DNA of 64,000 nt from Aegilops tauschii subsp. strangulata (GCF_002575655.3 NC_053040.3:355878267-355942266), one strand, 5' to 3'. Counted from the first letter of the stretch, positions 20,180 to 32,580 are shown. Notes: a model not told the origin generated them from the letters alone. Translations and numbers: made by a program.

Positions 20180-23100
20180 GGTCCCGACTATCAGGCACTT
20201 CCTTGCGTGCGAAGATGTAGCTGGTGGGTCCCAGCAGTCAGGGGGGCAAATCGTTTTGTTTTTGTTTTTGCCCGGACGCACTTCCTTGCGTGCGAAGGTG
20301 TAGCTGGTGGGTCCCAGCATTCAGGGGGGAAACGTTTTTTTCGCGAAATACGGTGGCCCGCCCGGTGGGTCCCCGATGTCAGTGGAGGAATACTTATTTT
20401 GCACGTAATAAGGAGGCACTTCCTTGCTGCGGCCGTGGACCCAGCTGTCAGCCTCTCCATGTACAGTCCATGTCCGATGGAAGCCGTTCCTTGACCACGT
20501 CCACCACGCCGCGCCGAGAGCACCAGGGCGGTGGACGACGGCGAGGCCTAGGAAGGGGACGACGCGGAGCCGGGGAAGACGCGGCAGTGGATGCCCACGC
20601 GTAGAGGAGTACGAGGGTTCACTGGTTCGCTGCGGTGTGAGGCTGCCGTCGCCGCAGAATAACAGGGGGTGTGGGTGAGTAGAGGGATGGCCTGGCCAGC
20701 GGTGGTAGTAGTAGGGGGCGGTGAGGCCTCCGCCGCATCGCAGCCGGCCACGGGAGGCAAGAGCACGAGGCATGACCGGCGCTGGTTTGGGCGGCTGGAG
20801 CAAGAAGACCAGAGGTTGAAGAAGCACTACGGTCGTTGGATATACATCGTACGGTCACTGGAGCTAGAATCGTGCATATTGACTAAGTTGACAAAGCCCT
20901 CCGTCCCCGTCAACTTAGTAGGCCCACAAGTCAGCCTGCCACTATACTGGGTCCCAGCTAACAGGGGGAGTATTCATTTTTTTTGTGCGTAATAAGAAGG
21001 CACTTCCTTGCATGCGAAGATATAGCTGGTGGGTCCGAGCTGTCAGCGGCGGTAACATTTTTTTCGCGAAATACAGAGGCCCTTTCGGTGGGTCCCTGAT
21101 GTCAGGTGGAGGAATCATTATTTTGCGCGTAATAAGGAGGCATTTCCTTGCGTGCGGCCGTGGACCCAGCTGCCGGCCTCTCCATGTACAGTCCACTTCA
21201 GATGCATGTCGGTCATTGACCACGTTGACTAGGCCGCGCCGAGAGAACCAGGACGGTGGACGACGGCGAGGCCTAGGAAGGGAACGACACGGAGGCAGGG
21301 AAGACTCGGTAGTTGTTTCCCACACGGAGGGGAGTACGACTGTACGAGGGTTTACTGGTTCGTCTGCCGTCGCCGGAGAATAACAGCAGGTGTGGGTGAG
21401 TAGAGGGATGGATAGGCCAGCGATGGGAGTACGGTGGGGCAGTGAGGCCTGCGCGGCAGCAGAGCCGGCCGCGGGGAGGAGGGAGCAGGCAGTCCCGCCG
21501 ACACTTGTTTGAGCGGCTGGAGCAGGAAGAGCAGAGATTGAAGAAGCACGACGGCCGTTGGATGGCCATCCAACAGTCACTGCTTGTGCATCAACCTTTT
21601 TTTAGGAAAGCCTCAAATCTGTGGAAAACAGCATACAACCCATCTGCCATTATTTCTAATAATTTACAGCCCATTTGCTAATTATTAAGGTTTTTTTTGG
21701 AGCCCATATTCTTTTTGTTAGCATTACGACCCATATTGTGGCCACGGTTAAAAAATTATACAAATTTTGCATATTTCGGTGCGGTCCGAACTGTTTTTAA
21801 TCCCGAAATTTCGACTCACATTCAAACTGATTTTAAAAATAAATGTATATCAATATAAAATCTAACAAATTCTCCATGCATAAAAATTAATGTAATTTAA
21901 AATCTCGAAATGAAAAAAAAGATATTTGAAACTAATTGCCGGTTTGATGTGTTTTAAAAATGTACAACCCATTTCTCATTACCGATGGGCCATTTTCTCG
22001 GCTAGCCGAATGAAAGCTCTCCTCGTCTTGAAAGATTTGCAGCCCAACAGGCCTGACAAAGCGACTTACTTGGCAAATCACAAAAAACCTGGGCTGTGGC
22101 CATGGACCCAGCTGTCAGCCTCTCCACGTACAGTACTCTTCCGATGGAAGTCGTTCCTTGACCACGTTGACCACGCCGCGCGGAGAGCACCACGGCGATG
22201 GACGACGGCGAGGCCTAGGAAGGGGACGACGCGGAGCCGGGGAAGACGCTGCAGTGGAAGCCCGCGCGGAGAGGAGTACGAGGGTTCACTGGTTTGGCTG
22301 CGGTATGAGACTGCCGTCGCCGCAGGGCCTGGCCAGCGATGGGAATAGTAGGGGGCGCTGAGGCCTCCGCGGCAGCACAACCGGCCACGGGAGGCAGGAG
22401 CATGCGGCACGACCGACGCTGCTTTGGGCGGCTGGAGCAAGAAGACCAGAGGTTGAAGAAGCACTACGGCCGTTGGATGGACATCGTACGGTCACTGGAG
22501 CTAGAATCGTTCATATTGACTAAGTTGACAAAGCCCTCCGTCCCCGTCAACTTAGTAGGCCCACAAGTCAGCCGCCCACCATGGTGGGTCCTAGCTAGCA
22601 GGGGGAGTATTCATTTTTCTGTGCGTAATAAGGAGGCACTTCTGGTGGGTCCGAGCTGACAGCGGGGGGAACGTTTTTTTGTGAAATACGGTGGTCCGTC
22701 CGGTGGGTCCCAGCAGCCAGGGGCAAACGTTTTTTTCGCGAAATACAGTGGCCCGTCTGGTGGGTCCCAGCAGTCAAGGGGGAAACTTTTTTCCTCGAAA
22801 TACTGGTGGCCCGTCCGGTGGGTCCCTGCTGTCAGGTGGAGGAATAATTATTTTGCGCGTAATAAGGAGGCACTTCCTTGCGGCTGCCGTGGACCCAGCT
22901 ATCAGCCTCTCCACGTACAGTACTCTTTCGATGGAAGTCGGTCGTTGACCACATTAACCACGCCGCGCCGAGAGCACCATGGCGGTGGACGACGACGAGG
23001 CCTAGGAAGGGGACGACACAGAGCCGGGGAAGACGCAGCAGTGGATGCCCACACGGAGAGGAGTACGAGGGTTCACTGGTTCGGCTGCGGTGTGAGGCTG

Positions 23101-23730
23101 CCGTCACCGCAGAATAACAGGGGGAGTGGGTGAGTGGAGGGATGGCCTGGCTAGCGGTGGGAGTAGTATGGGGACGGTGAGGCCTCCGCGGCAGCACAGC
23201 CGGCCACGGGAGGCAGGAGCATGAGGCACGACCGGCGCCGCTTTGGGCGGCTGGGGCAAGAAGACCAAAGGTTGAAGAAGCACTACGGCCGTTGGATGGA
23301 CATCGTTGACCACGCCGCGCCGAGAGCACCAGGGCGGTGGACGACGGTGAGGCCTACGAAGGGAATGGCACGGAGCCGGGGAAGACACGGCAGTGGCTGC
23401 CCACGCGGTGGAGAGTACGAGGGTTGACTGGTTCGGCTGCCGTCGCCGAAAAATAATAGGAGGTGTGGGTGAGTAGAGGGATAGACAGGCCAGGGATGCG
23501 AGTATGATGGGGCCGTGAGGCCTGCCCGGCAGCACTGCCGTTCACAGGAGGCGGGAGTAGGCGGTTCCGACGGCGCTGGTTTGGGCGGCTGGGGCAGGAA
23601 GATCAGAGACTGAAGAAGCACGATTGCTGTTAGATTGACATCTAACGGTCTCACGCTGGTAGAGTCGATTGTTGACTAAGTTTCTTTTTTGAGAAACCTT
23701 GTGTACGCATACACTTAGTAGGCCCACAAG
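20180..23730. repeat. Direct repeats of 0.4-0.75 kb, about five copies
   Basis: Blocks starting near ggcacttccttg and running through gtggacccagctgtcagcc, cgccgcgccgagagcacc, gacggcgaggcctaggaag and gttgaagaagcac recur at about 20280, 21000, 22090, 22860 and 23300, with internal losses. A ggtgggtccc...aaacgttttttt sub-motif is further multiplied at 22640-22830. An AT-rich piece (tttgcatatttcggtg) occurs at about 21765 and 23869. Long frames on both strands here are repeat translations without domain similarity. The blocks are probably sub-terminal CACTA sequence amplified by unequal exchange. Confidence 0.85.
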
Positions 23731-24709
23731 TCAGCCTCCAAATCTGTGGCAGACAACATAAAGCCCATTTGCTATTTTTTATAATTTGCAGCCCATTTGC
23801 TAATTCTTAAGTAATTTATTACAGCCCATTTTCTGCCCAGGACCACGGTCAAAAAGTTCAACCTTATTTTGCATATTTCGGTGGAGTCCGAACTGTTGTA
23901 ATCCCGAAATGATAAACATTTTTAAGAACTTATTGATTTGCCAAAAAATCGTTTTGTTTTTGTAAGCAAATAAGACGTGGGACAATTGAGTTGGTTTAAG
24001 GGAAAACCAGTGGTAAAAAAATCAGCGTTGGGTGGGAAAAAACAACAAAAATAAGGATGTAAATATGAAAAGGGAATTTTATGTGTTCTCAATATAATGA
24101 TACGTGTATATGAACTAGTAAAACTATAGGTAGAGATTAGAAAACGGATGTAGGACATGCGTTTCAAGAGGAAAATAGAACTGGGCTGTGTGTTTGATTC
24201 AGTAAAAAAAACTGCCTGCGGATGTTGTAAGACAAAATATAACTAACGCTGGCGGGCCAGAGGCCAGTAGATACCTGCTGGATCTTTGTGCCCCGTTGTC
24301 GTCATGGGCTGGGCCTGTTAAAAACAAAACCAACCCTGGGCAGTCTACAACCCAGTTGAAACTTGCTCGACCTGAAAAAACAATATACGTGCTCAATAAA
24401 CGAGAGAATTCTGCAAGTACAGACTGATAACTGGGATGCAACACAGATATTGTTTTTTTATCGTGATAATAAGTGCATGCACTTGTTTCGAAAAAATTGG
24501 AGAACTGGGAATTCGAACGGCGGGTGCTTATGCTACCCATCAAATAAAAATCAGGTGCCTGAAAATTCGTTTCGAAACAAATGATTCAGCTTTATATCCA
24601 TGTCGACCCTCGGCATGATGGTTGGAAGCAAATGCAAGTTCATACCAAAAGATCGTTAACAACAATACCAACTTGCGGACGACAAGGTAGTACAACTACC
24701 AATACCAAA
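23731..24709. other. CACTA interior, no gene recognised
   Basis: AT-rich sequence between the repeat blocks and the NAC gene remnant. Short frames are not supported by any family pattern that I recognise. Confidence 0.55.
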
Positions 24710-25446
24710 CTAACTTATAATCTTTTTACTCCTGGCCCTAGTGTTCGTCTGGTAGAAAATCTTGCAGAGGACCAGCTCCCGCCCCTTCTCTTGCTCCAGT
24801 TCCCCGAGGTGGTACTGGTGCATCACCCAGTTGGTCCTCTGCTGGTCGAAGTTCTTGTTGGTGTGCAGCACCAGAACCTTTTTTGCTGCCCGTCTTGCCG
24901 GCCGTTGATCATCACCGGCAAGGTATTGCCGGTCTTGTGCCACATCGCGTGCATGCCGCACTCCGACTGTATCTTGCGACGCATCCACGTGTCCCTTTTG
25001 AACGCCCTGGAATTGCGCTGGAAGAAATGCTTGCTTAGGCCACTCAGTGTGATACCTGCAGTATTGTCGAATACAGGTTTTAGTGTACGTAGTTGGCATT
25101 TTCATAACATCTTTGGCATGTTGCAGTCACTTGTTTCACTTTTTATTAATTGTCAAATTGTAATTGCTTCACCAGGTCTGTGTCTAAAAATACAAATAGA
25201 GCTATAAACAAAGGAATATGTTTGTGCAAGTAGACGGCCGATCGGTGTCATACCTGGAAATTTCTCAGGATGGGTGTAGCATATGTCGTGCTCGCTGTCG
25301 ATGGTTGGTATGAACAAATCGATGAGAGGGTGAGATCTCGCGCTTTCAGCACTCACTTTGGCCTCAAGGTGCTCAATCAGCTCCTGATCCATGGGATCGA
25401 ACTTGACGCCAGCTGGCAGCACCGGCCAATCCTTCTTCGACTTGCA
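24710..25446 (-). pseudogene. NAC-domain transcription factor gene, frameshifted and 5'-truncated
   Basis: Exon A (about 25446-25254) encodes [20 protein letters not shown] and [20 protein letters not shown], that is NAC subdomains A and B. Exon B (25055-24710) encodes LSKHFFQRNSRAFKRD, RRKIQSEC, WHKTGNTLPVMINGRQ, TNWVMHQYHLGELEQEKG and LCKIFYQT, subdomains C to E. The intron has GT-AG borders and matching phase. A run of six T at 24879-24884 (A on the coding strand) is one base short for the frame to pass from the MINGRQ block to VLVLHT. The frame upstream of about 25446 meets a stop and no start exon is visible. The C-terminal activation region is absent. NAC proteins bind DNA through this domain; the DWPGLPxGVKFDP style resembles the SOG1/NAC8-like subgroup. 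Confidence 0.8.
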
Positions 25447-25736
25447 TCGGTAATTCCAGTTATATGGTATTCAATGTATGATCAATCGACTGTTTTAAGT
25501 GAATGATGAAAGATTTCGACAGATAAGTGGTACTCCAAATCTGAAGTCCAGAATACCTGAACACGCCGCCGGGATTCTTGTGTCACCTCACACGCAGTGT
25601 GTTGTCACGTCAATTCAATGTGTGGACATGATGAATAATTTGACCAACGTATACTAGTACTGCTACTGTACTACTTACTAGTCGTATTTAGTGTCACAAT
25701 TTATACATAGGTTTAACTAACAAGTACGCACTTGAA

Positions 25737-25737
<1 letters not shown>

Positions 25738-25774
<37 letters not shown>
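25738..25774. repeat. (TA)n microsatellite, 37 bases
   Basis: An uninterrupted TA dinucleotide run of about 18 units lies between the NAC remnant and the first F-box gene. Confidence 0.97.
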
Positions 25775-25777
<3 letters not shown>

Positions 25778-26059
25778 TTCTGCACAGCATCTCCATCATC
25801 ATTATCAGTACATCCTACGCAGGTGAGTTAGGATGCACTTGATCCCAGGAAGGTATCTATCCTTCAAACCAGAGGAGTGCTTCAAACTAACAACAATACA
25901 TAATATCCAACAAAAGAGGGTCGTGCTACAGCAGCAGAATACATGGCTCACTCTAGATATTAGCACGAATCAAGTTGTGCATATTTGCTGTTGGCATGAA
26001 CCACATCACCGCATGTCGGGTTTGCAAAAGCCATCCATCGCATGGAAGCTTGATGCCTT

Positions 26060-27807
26060 TCACACACTGAAGATTATCTGGCAACAAGCTGTGTCGACGA
26101 ATCTCTGGATATGGTGATTCATGAAACCCATGGTATGATGTGTAAACACAGCCCCCCTCGTGAATGGAAGTTGCATAGCACAGTAATCATCGCCGGTGAT
26201 ATGATCGATGATTGGTTGGATGATCGGATAATTGAGCCCGAGGAACAAGGAGTGGTTGCCGAGGCTGTAAACCCGCCTCCAGTTGAATACGCCTGGCCCA
26301 ACGGAGCTGGGATCTTTCTCGAACACGAAGCAGCCATAGCCATCAATGTCACGAACGCCCCACGCATTGTACTGCATGTGGTTTGATGTAATGGTTTGGT
26401 CAATTTGGTACGTGCGAATGAGCATCAAATGACCGCCGTCAGCTGAACGAGCGATAAACCAGCACCCATTGGCTGGTATGATTCCAGGTCCTGGAATCAT
26501 GAAGGCCAGCAGATTTGCGTCTGCTGCAACAATTCAAATTGGAGACCAAAAGGACAAAAATAAACAATCATGTTCAGAGTATGTGTGGAATTAAGATTAT
26601 TATAACAGTGACACATATCATAGACAGAGAATTGCAATGCCGTGGTCATAATCATACCCCAAGTTAAAAAAATAAGCCAATGGCTTTCATATTCTAGCAA
26701 TATGTCATGGTTCAAACATCATGTAACAATGAGAGGAAAACAGCTATGACAGCGCCTACTCATATTCTACCATAGCACTTACTACTACTGTTCTCATATC
26801 AACTCTAAGCAATAACGTGCGTTGTTATAAAAATCTTGTAAACAAGAGTAACATATAGCAATCATGATGTTATGCTTATAATATGTATTCTAACAATCAT
26901 TAGATGCCAATTGTTCTCATATCAACTCTAACAATAACATGTGTGGTCATAAAAATCTAGGAAATGAGAGGAACATATAGCAATGATGTGGTTATAGACA
27001 TGCTATGCATTCTAAATTTGTAACAAATGAACAGGCAGTCGTATTCATAAGGTAAATATGAGATGAGATAGAACAATTACACGATGATAGATTCCACCAG
27101 TATAGGCAGCCAATCTGTGCGTCGACCGCGTAAACGATGCCATCATGCACTATAGCATCAGACAGAAATGTTGCCTCAACAGGATTGATGATGAGCCATA
27201 ACCATGTATGGCGACCGGATTCCAGATAGACTAATCCCATGTTGAACAAGGCAATGAGCTTGTAATCCATGTAGTCTTCTGATGGTGTGGGCACTTCGCA
27301 GATTACAACTTTCTGCAAACAGAGGTCGAGCCAAAAGCTTGACGCGTCTCGTGCGTAGTAGGCAGGAGTGTCCGGCGGGCCGCGAGGCTCGATGGCGGCG
27401 GTATCCAACGATGGAAGGGTGATCTCTCGCTGGGTGTAGAAGTCCACGAGACGCCACAGACTACCGGTGTGGTGGATGAGGACGATCCAGTTGGCCTTCA
27501 TGCCCGCCCAGTAGTGGCCGCGCATGAAGGACAGGTGGACGGGTAGTGGTAGCATGTCGAGGGGAACCACGACAACCTCCGTAGGATCGTCAAGTCGGTG
27601 TCTGGGCCACCTGCGAGGATCGGGCATCAGCAAGCAGGGTGTCTTGAAAAGAGCCGGCCGGTTGCAGACGAGTAGACGGTACAAAGACACAGAGCATGCG
27701 GCCAGACGGACGGTGCTGAGTAGGTCCATACGACTACAGATCTGCTCCAAGAGAACATCGGGGAGGGAATTCCAATCGCGGCTCTGCGTGTCAGTCGGTT
27801 CTGCCAT
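26060..27807 (-). CDS. F-box/DUF295 protein, two exons
   Basis: Exon 1 is 27807-27081 and exon 2 is 26523-26060, joined at CGT|GTAATT and TTGCAG|CAGACG with matching phase to give 396 aa. The start gives MAEPTDTQSRDWNSLPDVLL. The F-box covers about residues 11-50 (WNSLPDVLLEQICSRM..LSTVRLAACS). The rest follows the plant DUF295 pattern, including WIVLIHHTGSLWRLVDFYTQ, LFNMGLVYLESGRH, GVFNWRRVYSLGNHSLFLGL and RGAVFTHH near the end. It stops (FVDTACCQIIFSV) before the usual CRFSL...PLWxVPSM tail, so the C-terminus is shortened. F-box proteins act as substrate receptors of SCF ubiquitin ligases; the substrate here is unknown. It lies inside the CACTA element. Confidence 0.8.
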
Positions 27808-28440
27808 TGGGGTTTTCGGTGCCTGCGAGCCAGCGGGGAAGTGGATTCGGGTGGGCGAGCGAAGAAGCTTCTCCTTGTGTGGCTGAGCAGTGAGCGGGCA
27901 GATATGGTACGCGCGAGCTACCAAGGAAGATGGCGCGGGCGGGCGAGCAGTGAGCGGGGGTAAATGGTGTGCGGCCGACGATGGGGAAGAGAGGAGGAAG
28001 AAGAAGAGAGGAGGAAGAAAGTGCATTCAATCTCAATTCTACTAGTACTACTACCAGGATATACCGTCCTTCGGAGTGTAAATAGTTACACCGATGACAT
28101 GTGGGTCTACCACAATAGGGCCCATATTCCAGTTAATGGAGGACAGAGGTGCGTAGGCGTATTTGCGGAAGCGTGCTCTACTGGCAAACATGATGGTAGT
28201 ACTGGGTAAGGCTGATTTAGTAACACCAACACGCTGGTTCAGCTTATTAATTACGTGTCCCATCTACTGCAGCGTGTATTGTCACTTCACTGTGAAGACT
28301 AGTTGAATAGTTCTCTCTGACCGAGATGGGGAATAATGGATCGCGAGGACTTCCTTTCTACAGTATCCCTATGCCTCTACGCTCACTTCACTCATTTTGC
28401 TCCGTACCTAGTCACTTGTTGAAATCTGTAGAAAGACAAA

Positions 28441-28561
28441 TACTCCGTATTTGGGAACAGAGGGAGGCTTTTACTCCGTACTATTTGGGAACAGAGGGAG
28501 TATCACCATATGGAGGGAACAGAGGAAGCTTGAAATATGAACATGTCAATGGGAGGGAGTA
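28441..28561. mobile_element. Cluster of Stowaway-like terminal fragments
   Basis: tactccgta...ttgggaacagagggagg occurs at 28441-28467, and a near copy, ttactccgtactatttgggaacagagggagta, lies at 28470-28502. A third decayed end (gggagggagta) is at 28551-28561. These are paired Stowaway termini with almost no interior, as if internal deletion had left only the ends. Confidence 0.55.
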
Positions 28562-28694
28562 AGCCCCATGCATGCATGCATGCATGCAACATGCAACACT
28601 CACACGTACACATGGACGCACGCAACACTCACGCACCCATGCGGCACACAACGCACGACGCAACACACATGCTCATGCTCAAGTGCTCAACCTA

Positions 28695-28999
28695 CTCCCT
28701 ACGTCCGTGAAAGACTGTACATTTAGAGATTTACACATTGACCAGGGCATAATTAACGCCCAAAAGTAGCAGACTTATGTGTGCATGCGACCATTGAGAT
28801 AAGAAGATTAAATGAAGGCCGTTGCATGCTGTAATTAAGGATAGACATGTAGCCTATACCTACAGCACAAGTTGGTGCATTAGTCAATCAATATCGATTT
28901 AGATTAAATGCTAAATGCATTGGAAGTGTAGATGTACATCATGTACTACACTCTTTGTTTTATAGCCGATGTACACTATTTGTTGGAAGACCGAGGGAG
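28695..28999. mobile_element. Stowaway-like MITE, about 305 bp
   Basis: The left end CTCCCTACGTCCGTG is preceded by TA. The right end gaccgagggag is its decayed complement. Sub-terminal similarity (gactgtacattt and its counterpart near gatgtacactat) supports one element. The right boundary is less sure because no clean TA follows. Confidence 0.5.
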
Positions 29000-29483
29000 G
29001 ACACGTGCATGCACTCACATACACAGCCAGGACGGTTCGTGCGCAAGGGTTGGACTCATGTCGCGCCTGCGTAAAGTTTTGTTTAACTGATTTCTTTGCT
29101 CTGCCAACTGACAGGTGGGATCCAGAAACCAGGTGACAATTTAACCAGTCAACAAAGTGCCACGTCGACTATGTGGCCAGTCAGTAGGGTGCAATACGAT
29201 GCTCTACGATGAGCTAGTGATCGTATAATCGCCGCAAAACTATATGTAGTGACCGTAAAGAGCGTATTGTTACATACGTTGACCGCCAGTGTATTTTTCT
29301 CGTTTCAAATTAAGCCATATTAATCGGAAAGGACGCAGTATGGACTACTACTACTAGTACTAGTACTGCTTTGATGTGTCCCGTCAACTCGCCGAACGAG
29401 GAGAAGCTTTCTTACTACGCCTCTCCCTCGCCCACGCGCGCGGTGGTTCACAGGACGAGGAGAGGGTTTTGACTACAGCGCCC

Positions 29484-29524
29484 TCTCCCTCTCCCTCTCC
29501 CTCTCCCTCGCCCTCGCCCTCGCG
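29484..29524. repeat. Hexamer repeat (CCCTCT/CCCTCG)n
   Basis: About seven head-to-tail hexamers, ccctct passing into ccctcg. On the minus strand it reads as a Gly-Glu run, which explains the open frames across it. Confidence 0.93.
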
Positions 29525-30006
29525 GTGGACGTGCAGCAGTTCAATTGGTGTCAGATTGCCAGAAGCATATTGTACTGTAGTATCATCATTGTTGGACCTT
29601 CCAAAGAGGCGAAGAGCCAAGTGCAAGGTTCACACGAGTACGAACTGTTGAACCTCCAGAAGAGGCAAAGAGCCAAGCGCAAGGTTTTATAGGAGTTGTC
29701 GTCCTAGTAGGAGTGTACTACAACTATAGCGAACAATGCTACTGTATGATGCCGCCACGTCACGTATATCCAAAGCTGTGCCACCTTTTTTTTCTCTCAA
29801 AGAGCGTGTTGGAGCCCGTGCAACAACCACACAAGTTGCACGTACACATAACACATTTACTAGTAATAAATTCTAAAGGACAAATGCCAGTATGCCACAC
29901 AAGTTCATCTCCAATTCATGTGATAAATTTGTGCACGACTAGTCTACATATATTCACAGCGCTACCGTTCACAATTACCGTACTCCACTTACACGTTATA
30001 GATGGG

Positions 30007-31794
30007 CTACATGTCCTCCTCCAGGTTCCAGTCCCAGGTGTTCTTCATGGATGGAACGATCCATAGCGGTGGGCAACGGGAATCATTGTCGTAGCTTTCT
30101 AGTCCGGTTCCACACGATGGAGACTCATCCAAGCTGAAGCGGCATAAATCAGGGATAGCGTGTCCCAGCATGACGTTCATCTGGCGGTGCGCACTGAAGA
30201 CACAACCATGCTTCATGAACGGCAGGCCTTCCGTGTCGTGCACGGAAGGTGGCATCCGCTTCACAATGGGGTAGCTGTGCCCGATGAAAAGCGAGTACTC
30301 TCCAAGAGTGTTCCTCGGCACCCACGTAGCATCACGGGGGTCGAACTCGGCGCCGTTCATCTGGTACACGCCGCATCCCAGATCTGGACACATGGTGACG
30401 TACATAGTAAAGGTCCATGCATAATAATGTTGTGCTCAAATATGGCGGTCAGTAATACTGTGCAGTAAATAGTACTACTCCGGTATAGAGGAAGTAAAAT
30501 AACCGGCTTATTATATATAGCCACTCTTAGCTACATGGATGAGATAGTAAGACATGGAAAAACAAGAATGGTGGCAGCTAGTGGGTTCAAGTCTTCAAGG
30601 GCCTAGCTAGCTATACGCGTCCTCCATGGTAAAAAGTACTCCTACTAGTACTACAAAGTATAATACTAGTACAACAATGAAAGAGAAGGCGAGAGGGTTA
30701 AAAAATGGAATACCTGGGTAGATGGTGACGGTCCGATCGTGGTAGATTGTGTGACCATGTTGCACATCAGTGGTACCATGGGTAACGACTGCTAAGATAG
30801 TTGATCCCAATATGCCAAAGTCAGCTACAAGGTTCCAGGTTAGACCGAATCGCGGATGCAAATGCACATCCAGGATCGGCAATCTTATTTTGATCAGGGG
30901 GGTGACTGGTCCCTGCAAAATAATGGAGTACCGTTAGGGATGCAAATGATGGTTTGTGCATTCCGTTTGTAATCTCCCGTACCGTAGGACGGCAACCAGA
31001 TGAAACAAGTCCCCTGGCTTGTCACCGCGAAGATGCGGCCTAGATGGCGCATGACGTCTTCGAATGTGTTGGGGTACAAATCTACCGCCGCCAACATGCG
31101 CCAGCCTCTGCCGTTACTGCCTCTTGCATTGATGGCAATCCTTATGTCGAACACCGCGATGATATAGTAATCGTCGTAGCCACGTTGCTTTGTCGGCGGG
31201 TCCGCAATTGCTATCTTCTTCAATCTCATGTAGGCATCATCATACGTATTCAAGCCCATCCAGTCCGGAAGGCCGATCCCAATGGTGGAGAAGGGGTCTA
31301 CCGGAACGGCCGCACTGCTGTGGATGTTGTGCAAAATGATGGTGGTATCCAGTCGGAGGTATGCAAGCCAATCTTCGTTGGCACCGACCCAAACCTATAT
31401 ATAAGACGGTGGGCAGCGGAGAAATTATGGGATGGAAACGGAATAACTAAGTACTACATGATCAAACTCCATTACTGATCTGCTCATCGGACAAAATCCG
31501 ACTACCTCTCAACGTCGGCAACTCTAGCGGAGTCAACGTGCAACCATGGCTAGGGAGCGGTGGACTGTTCGAAGGATTGTCCCATAGAAGAACCTTCTCC
31601 TCGAGGACGCATGGAAGACCAACAAGCATGTCCTTTTCCCAAGCCTGTTTAAGCAGCGTCTTGAAAAAGTTGGTGCAGGAAGCACCGAGTCTTGCGGCGG
31701 TGAGGACGTCGGAGCGGCGTGCGATTTCTCCCAGAGGATCATCGTCCAAGGTCTCCCAGCCCCGACGAGGAGGAGAACCGCCTGGCGAATCCAT
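30007..31794 (-). CDS. F-box/DUF295 protein, four exons, possibly broken
   Basis: Exon 1 is 31794 to about 31467, with MDSPGGSPPRRGWETLDDDPL and an F-box-like segment (GEIARRSDVLTAARLGASCTNF). Exon 2 is 31394-30983 (WVGANEDWLAYLRLD, YYIIAVFDIRIAINARG, LGRIFAVTSQGTCFIWLPS). Exon 3 is 30912-30714 (WNLVADFGILGSTILAVVTHG). Exon 4 is 30383-30007 (GAEFDPRDATWVPRNTLGEY, SLFIGHSYPIV, PDLCRFSLDE, PPLWIVPSM). Block order is that of DUF295 proteins and the C-terminus is complete. The exon 3/4 junction is in phase. I could not make both the exon 1/2 and exon 2/3 junctions keep phase with common GT-AG sites, so a frameshift or an unusual donor is likely. It lies inside the CACTA element, same strand as the NAC and first F-box genes. 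Confidence 0.7.
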
Positions 31795-32013
31795 GGGTGC
31801 AGCGACGAACTGCCTTCTCTTCGGGGGGAGGGGAACTGGCGAGGAGGAGATAAGAGTGTAGTAACCGCAGGGCCTCGTCCCTTCCAACTGTAGATCGTTC
31901 CTCAGCGAAGGGGTGAGGCTATTATTTACTACTAGTACTAGCATTATGGAACGTTATGGATTGCATTATACTGTAAATAATAGCACTAGTAAGAAATTTT
32001 TGGCACTAGGTAG

Positions 32014-32067
32014 TAGTTTTTGGCGTGGATTAAGAAATTTTGGGTATGTTTTTGCCATTTTTTGTAC
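32014..32067 (+). repeat. 54-bp repeat, copy 1 (partner at 34120-34173)
   Basis: The 54 bases starting tagtttttggcgtgg and ending attttttgtac recur at 34120-34173 with a single c/t difference, in the same orientation. The similarity stops abruptly at both ends. Confidence 0.9.
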
Positions 32068-32479
32068 ACGCCAACTAGTGTCAAAAAACGTCTTACATTA
32101 TGTGACGGAGGAGTACGTACTCGTACTGTAGCAGTACTAGTACTACTTTTCTCAACTAGTAGTGCGATGTACTGTACTTCTAGTCTAGTCTAGTATAGTG
32201 CACCAGTTTTGAACTCTTGAATCTCAGGGCCAAGGAGCTACAGTTGGAAGTGGAGGGTACTACTGTTCTCTAGAACCATCGATGTACTATCAATGCAGGG
32301 GAAGTACACCTGTGTAGTGGCCTAGTGGGTACTCTCGGTGCTCTATTCAGCCACTCCTCTCACGTAGCTGGCCTACTCAGCCGCTCCTCTCACGCACACA
32401 CTAGCAGCCTGTTTATCAGCGACGGTTACTGCGGGGGCAGAACATTTGAGTTATTTGATACAGCGAGACTAGGCTTCTC

Positions 32480-32580
32480 GCTTCCATTTGTGGAGGTGTA
32501 ATGGATCTCGTCGAACTTTGTTAGTAGTTCCTTCTTTATGAATGAGATGAAGCAAAGCTTTTGCCTCCGTTTAAAAAAAA
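32480..32580 (+). mobile_element. Possible 3' tail of a LINE
   Basis: The sequence ttctttatgaatgagatg, then aagcaaagcttttgcctccg, then a run of A, resembles the 3' end of plant non-LTR retrotransposons as I remember them. There is no coding part. Identification rests on this short tail alone. Confidence 0.3.

Larger units (their letters stand above)
27808..30006. other. CACTA interior between the two F-box genes: MITE-like pieces, no gene
   Basis: The stretch holds Stowaway-like pieces (28441-28561, 28695-28999), a catg/cacac-rich patch (28565-28675) and a CCCTCT hexamer array (29484-29524), listed separately. The frame at 29376-29651 is largely a translation of the hexamer array. No gene is supported. 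Confidence 0.55.

Noticed and set aside
20321..23654. Several 100-170-aa frames on both strands
   Set aside because: They recur with each repeated block in shifting frames and have no recognisable family.
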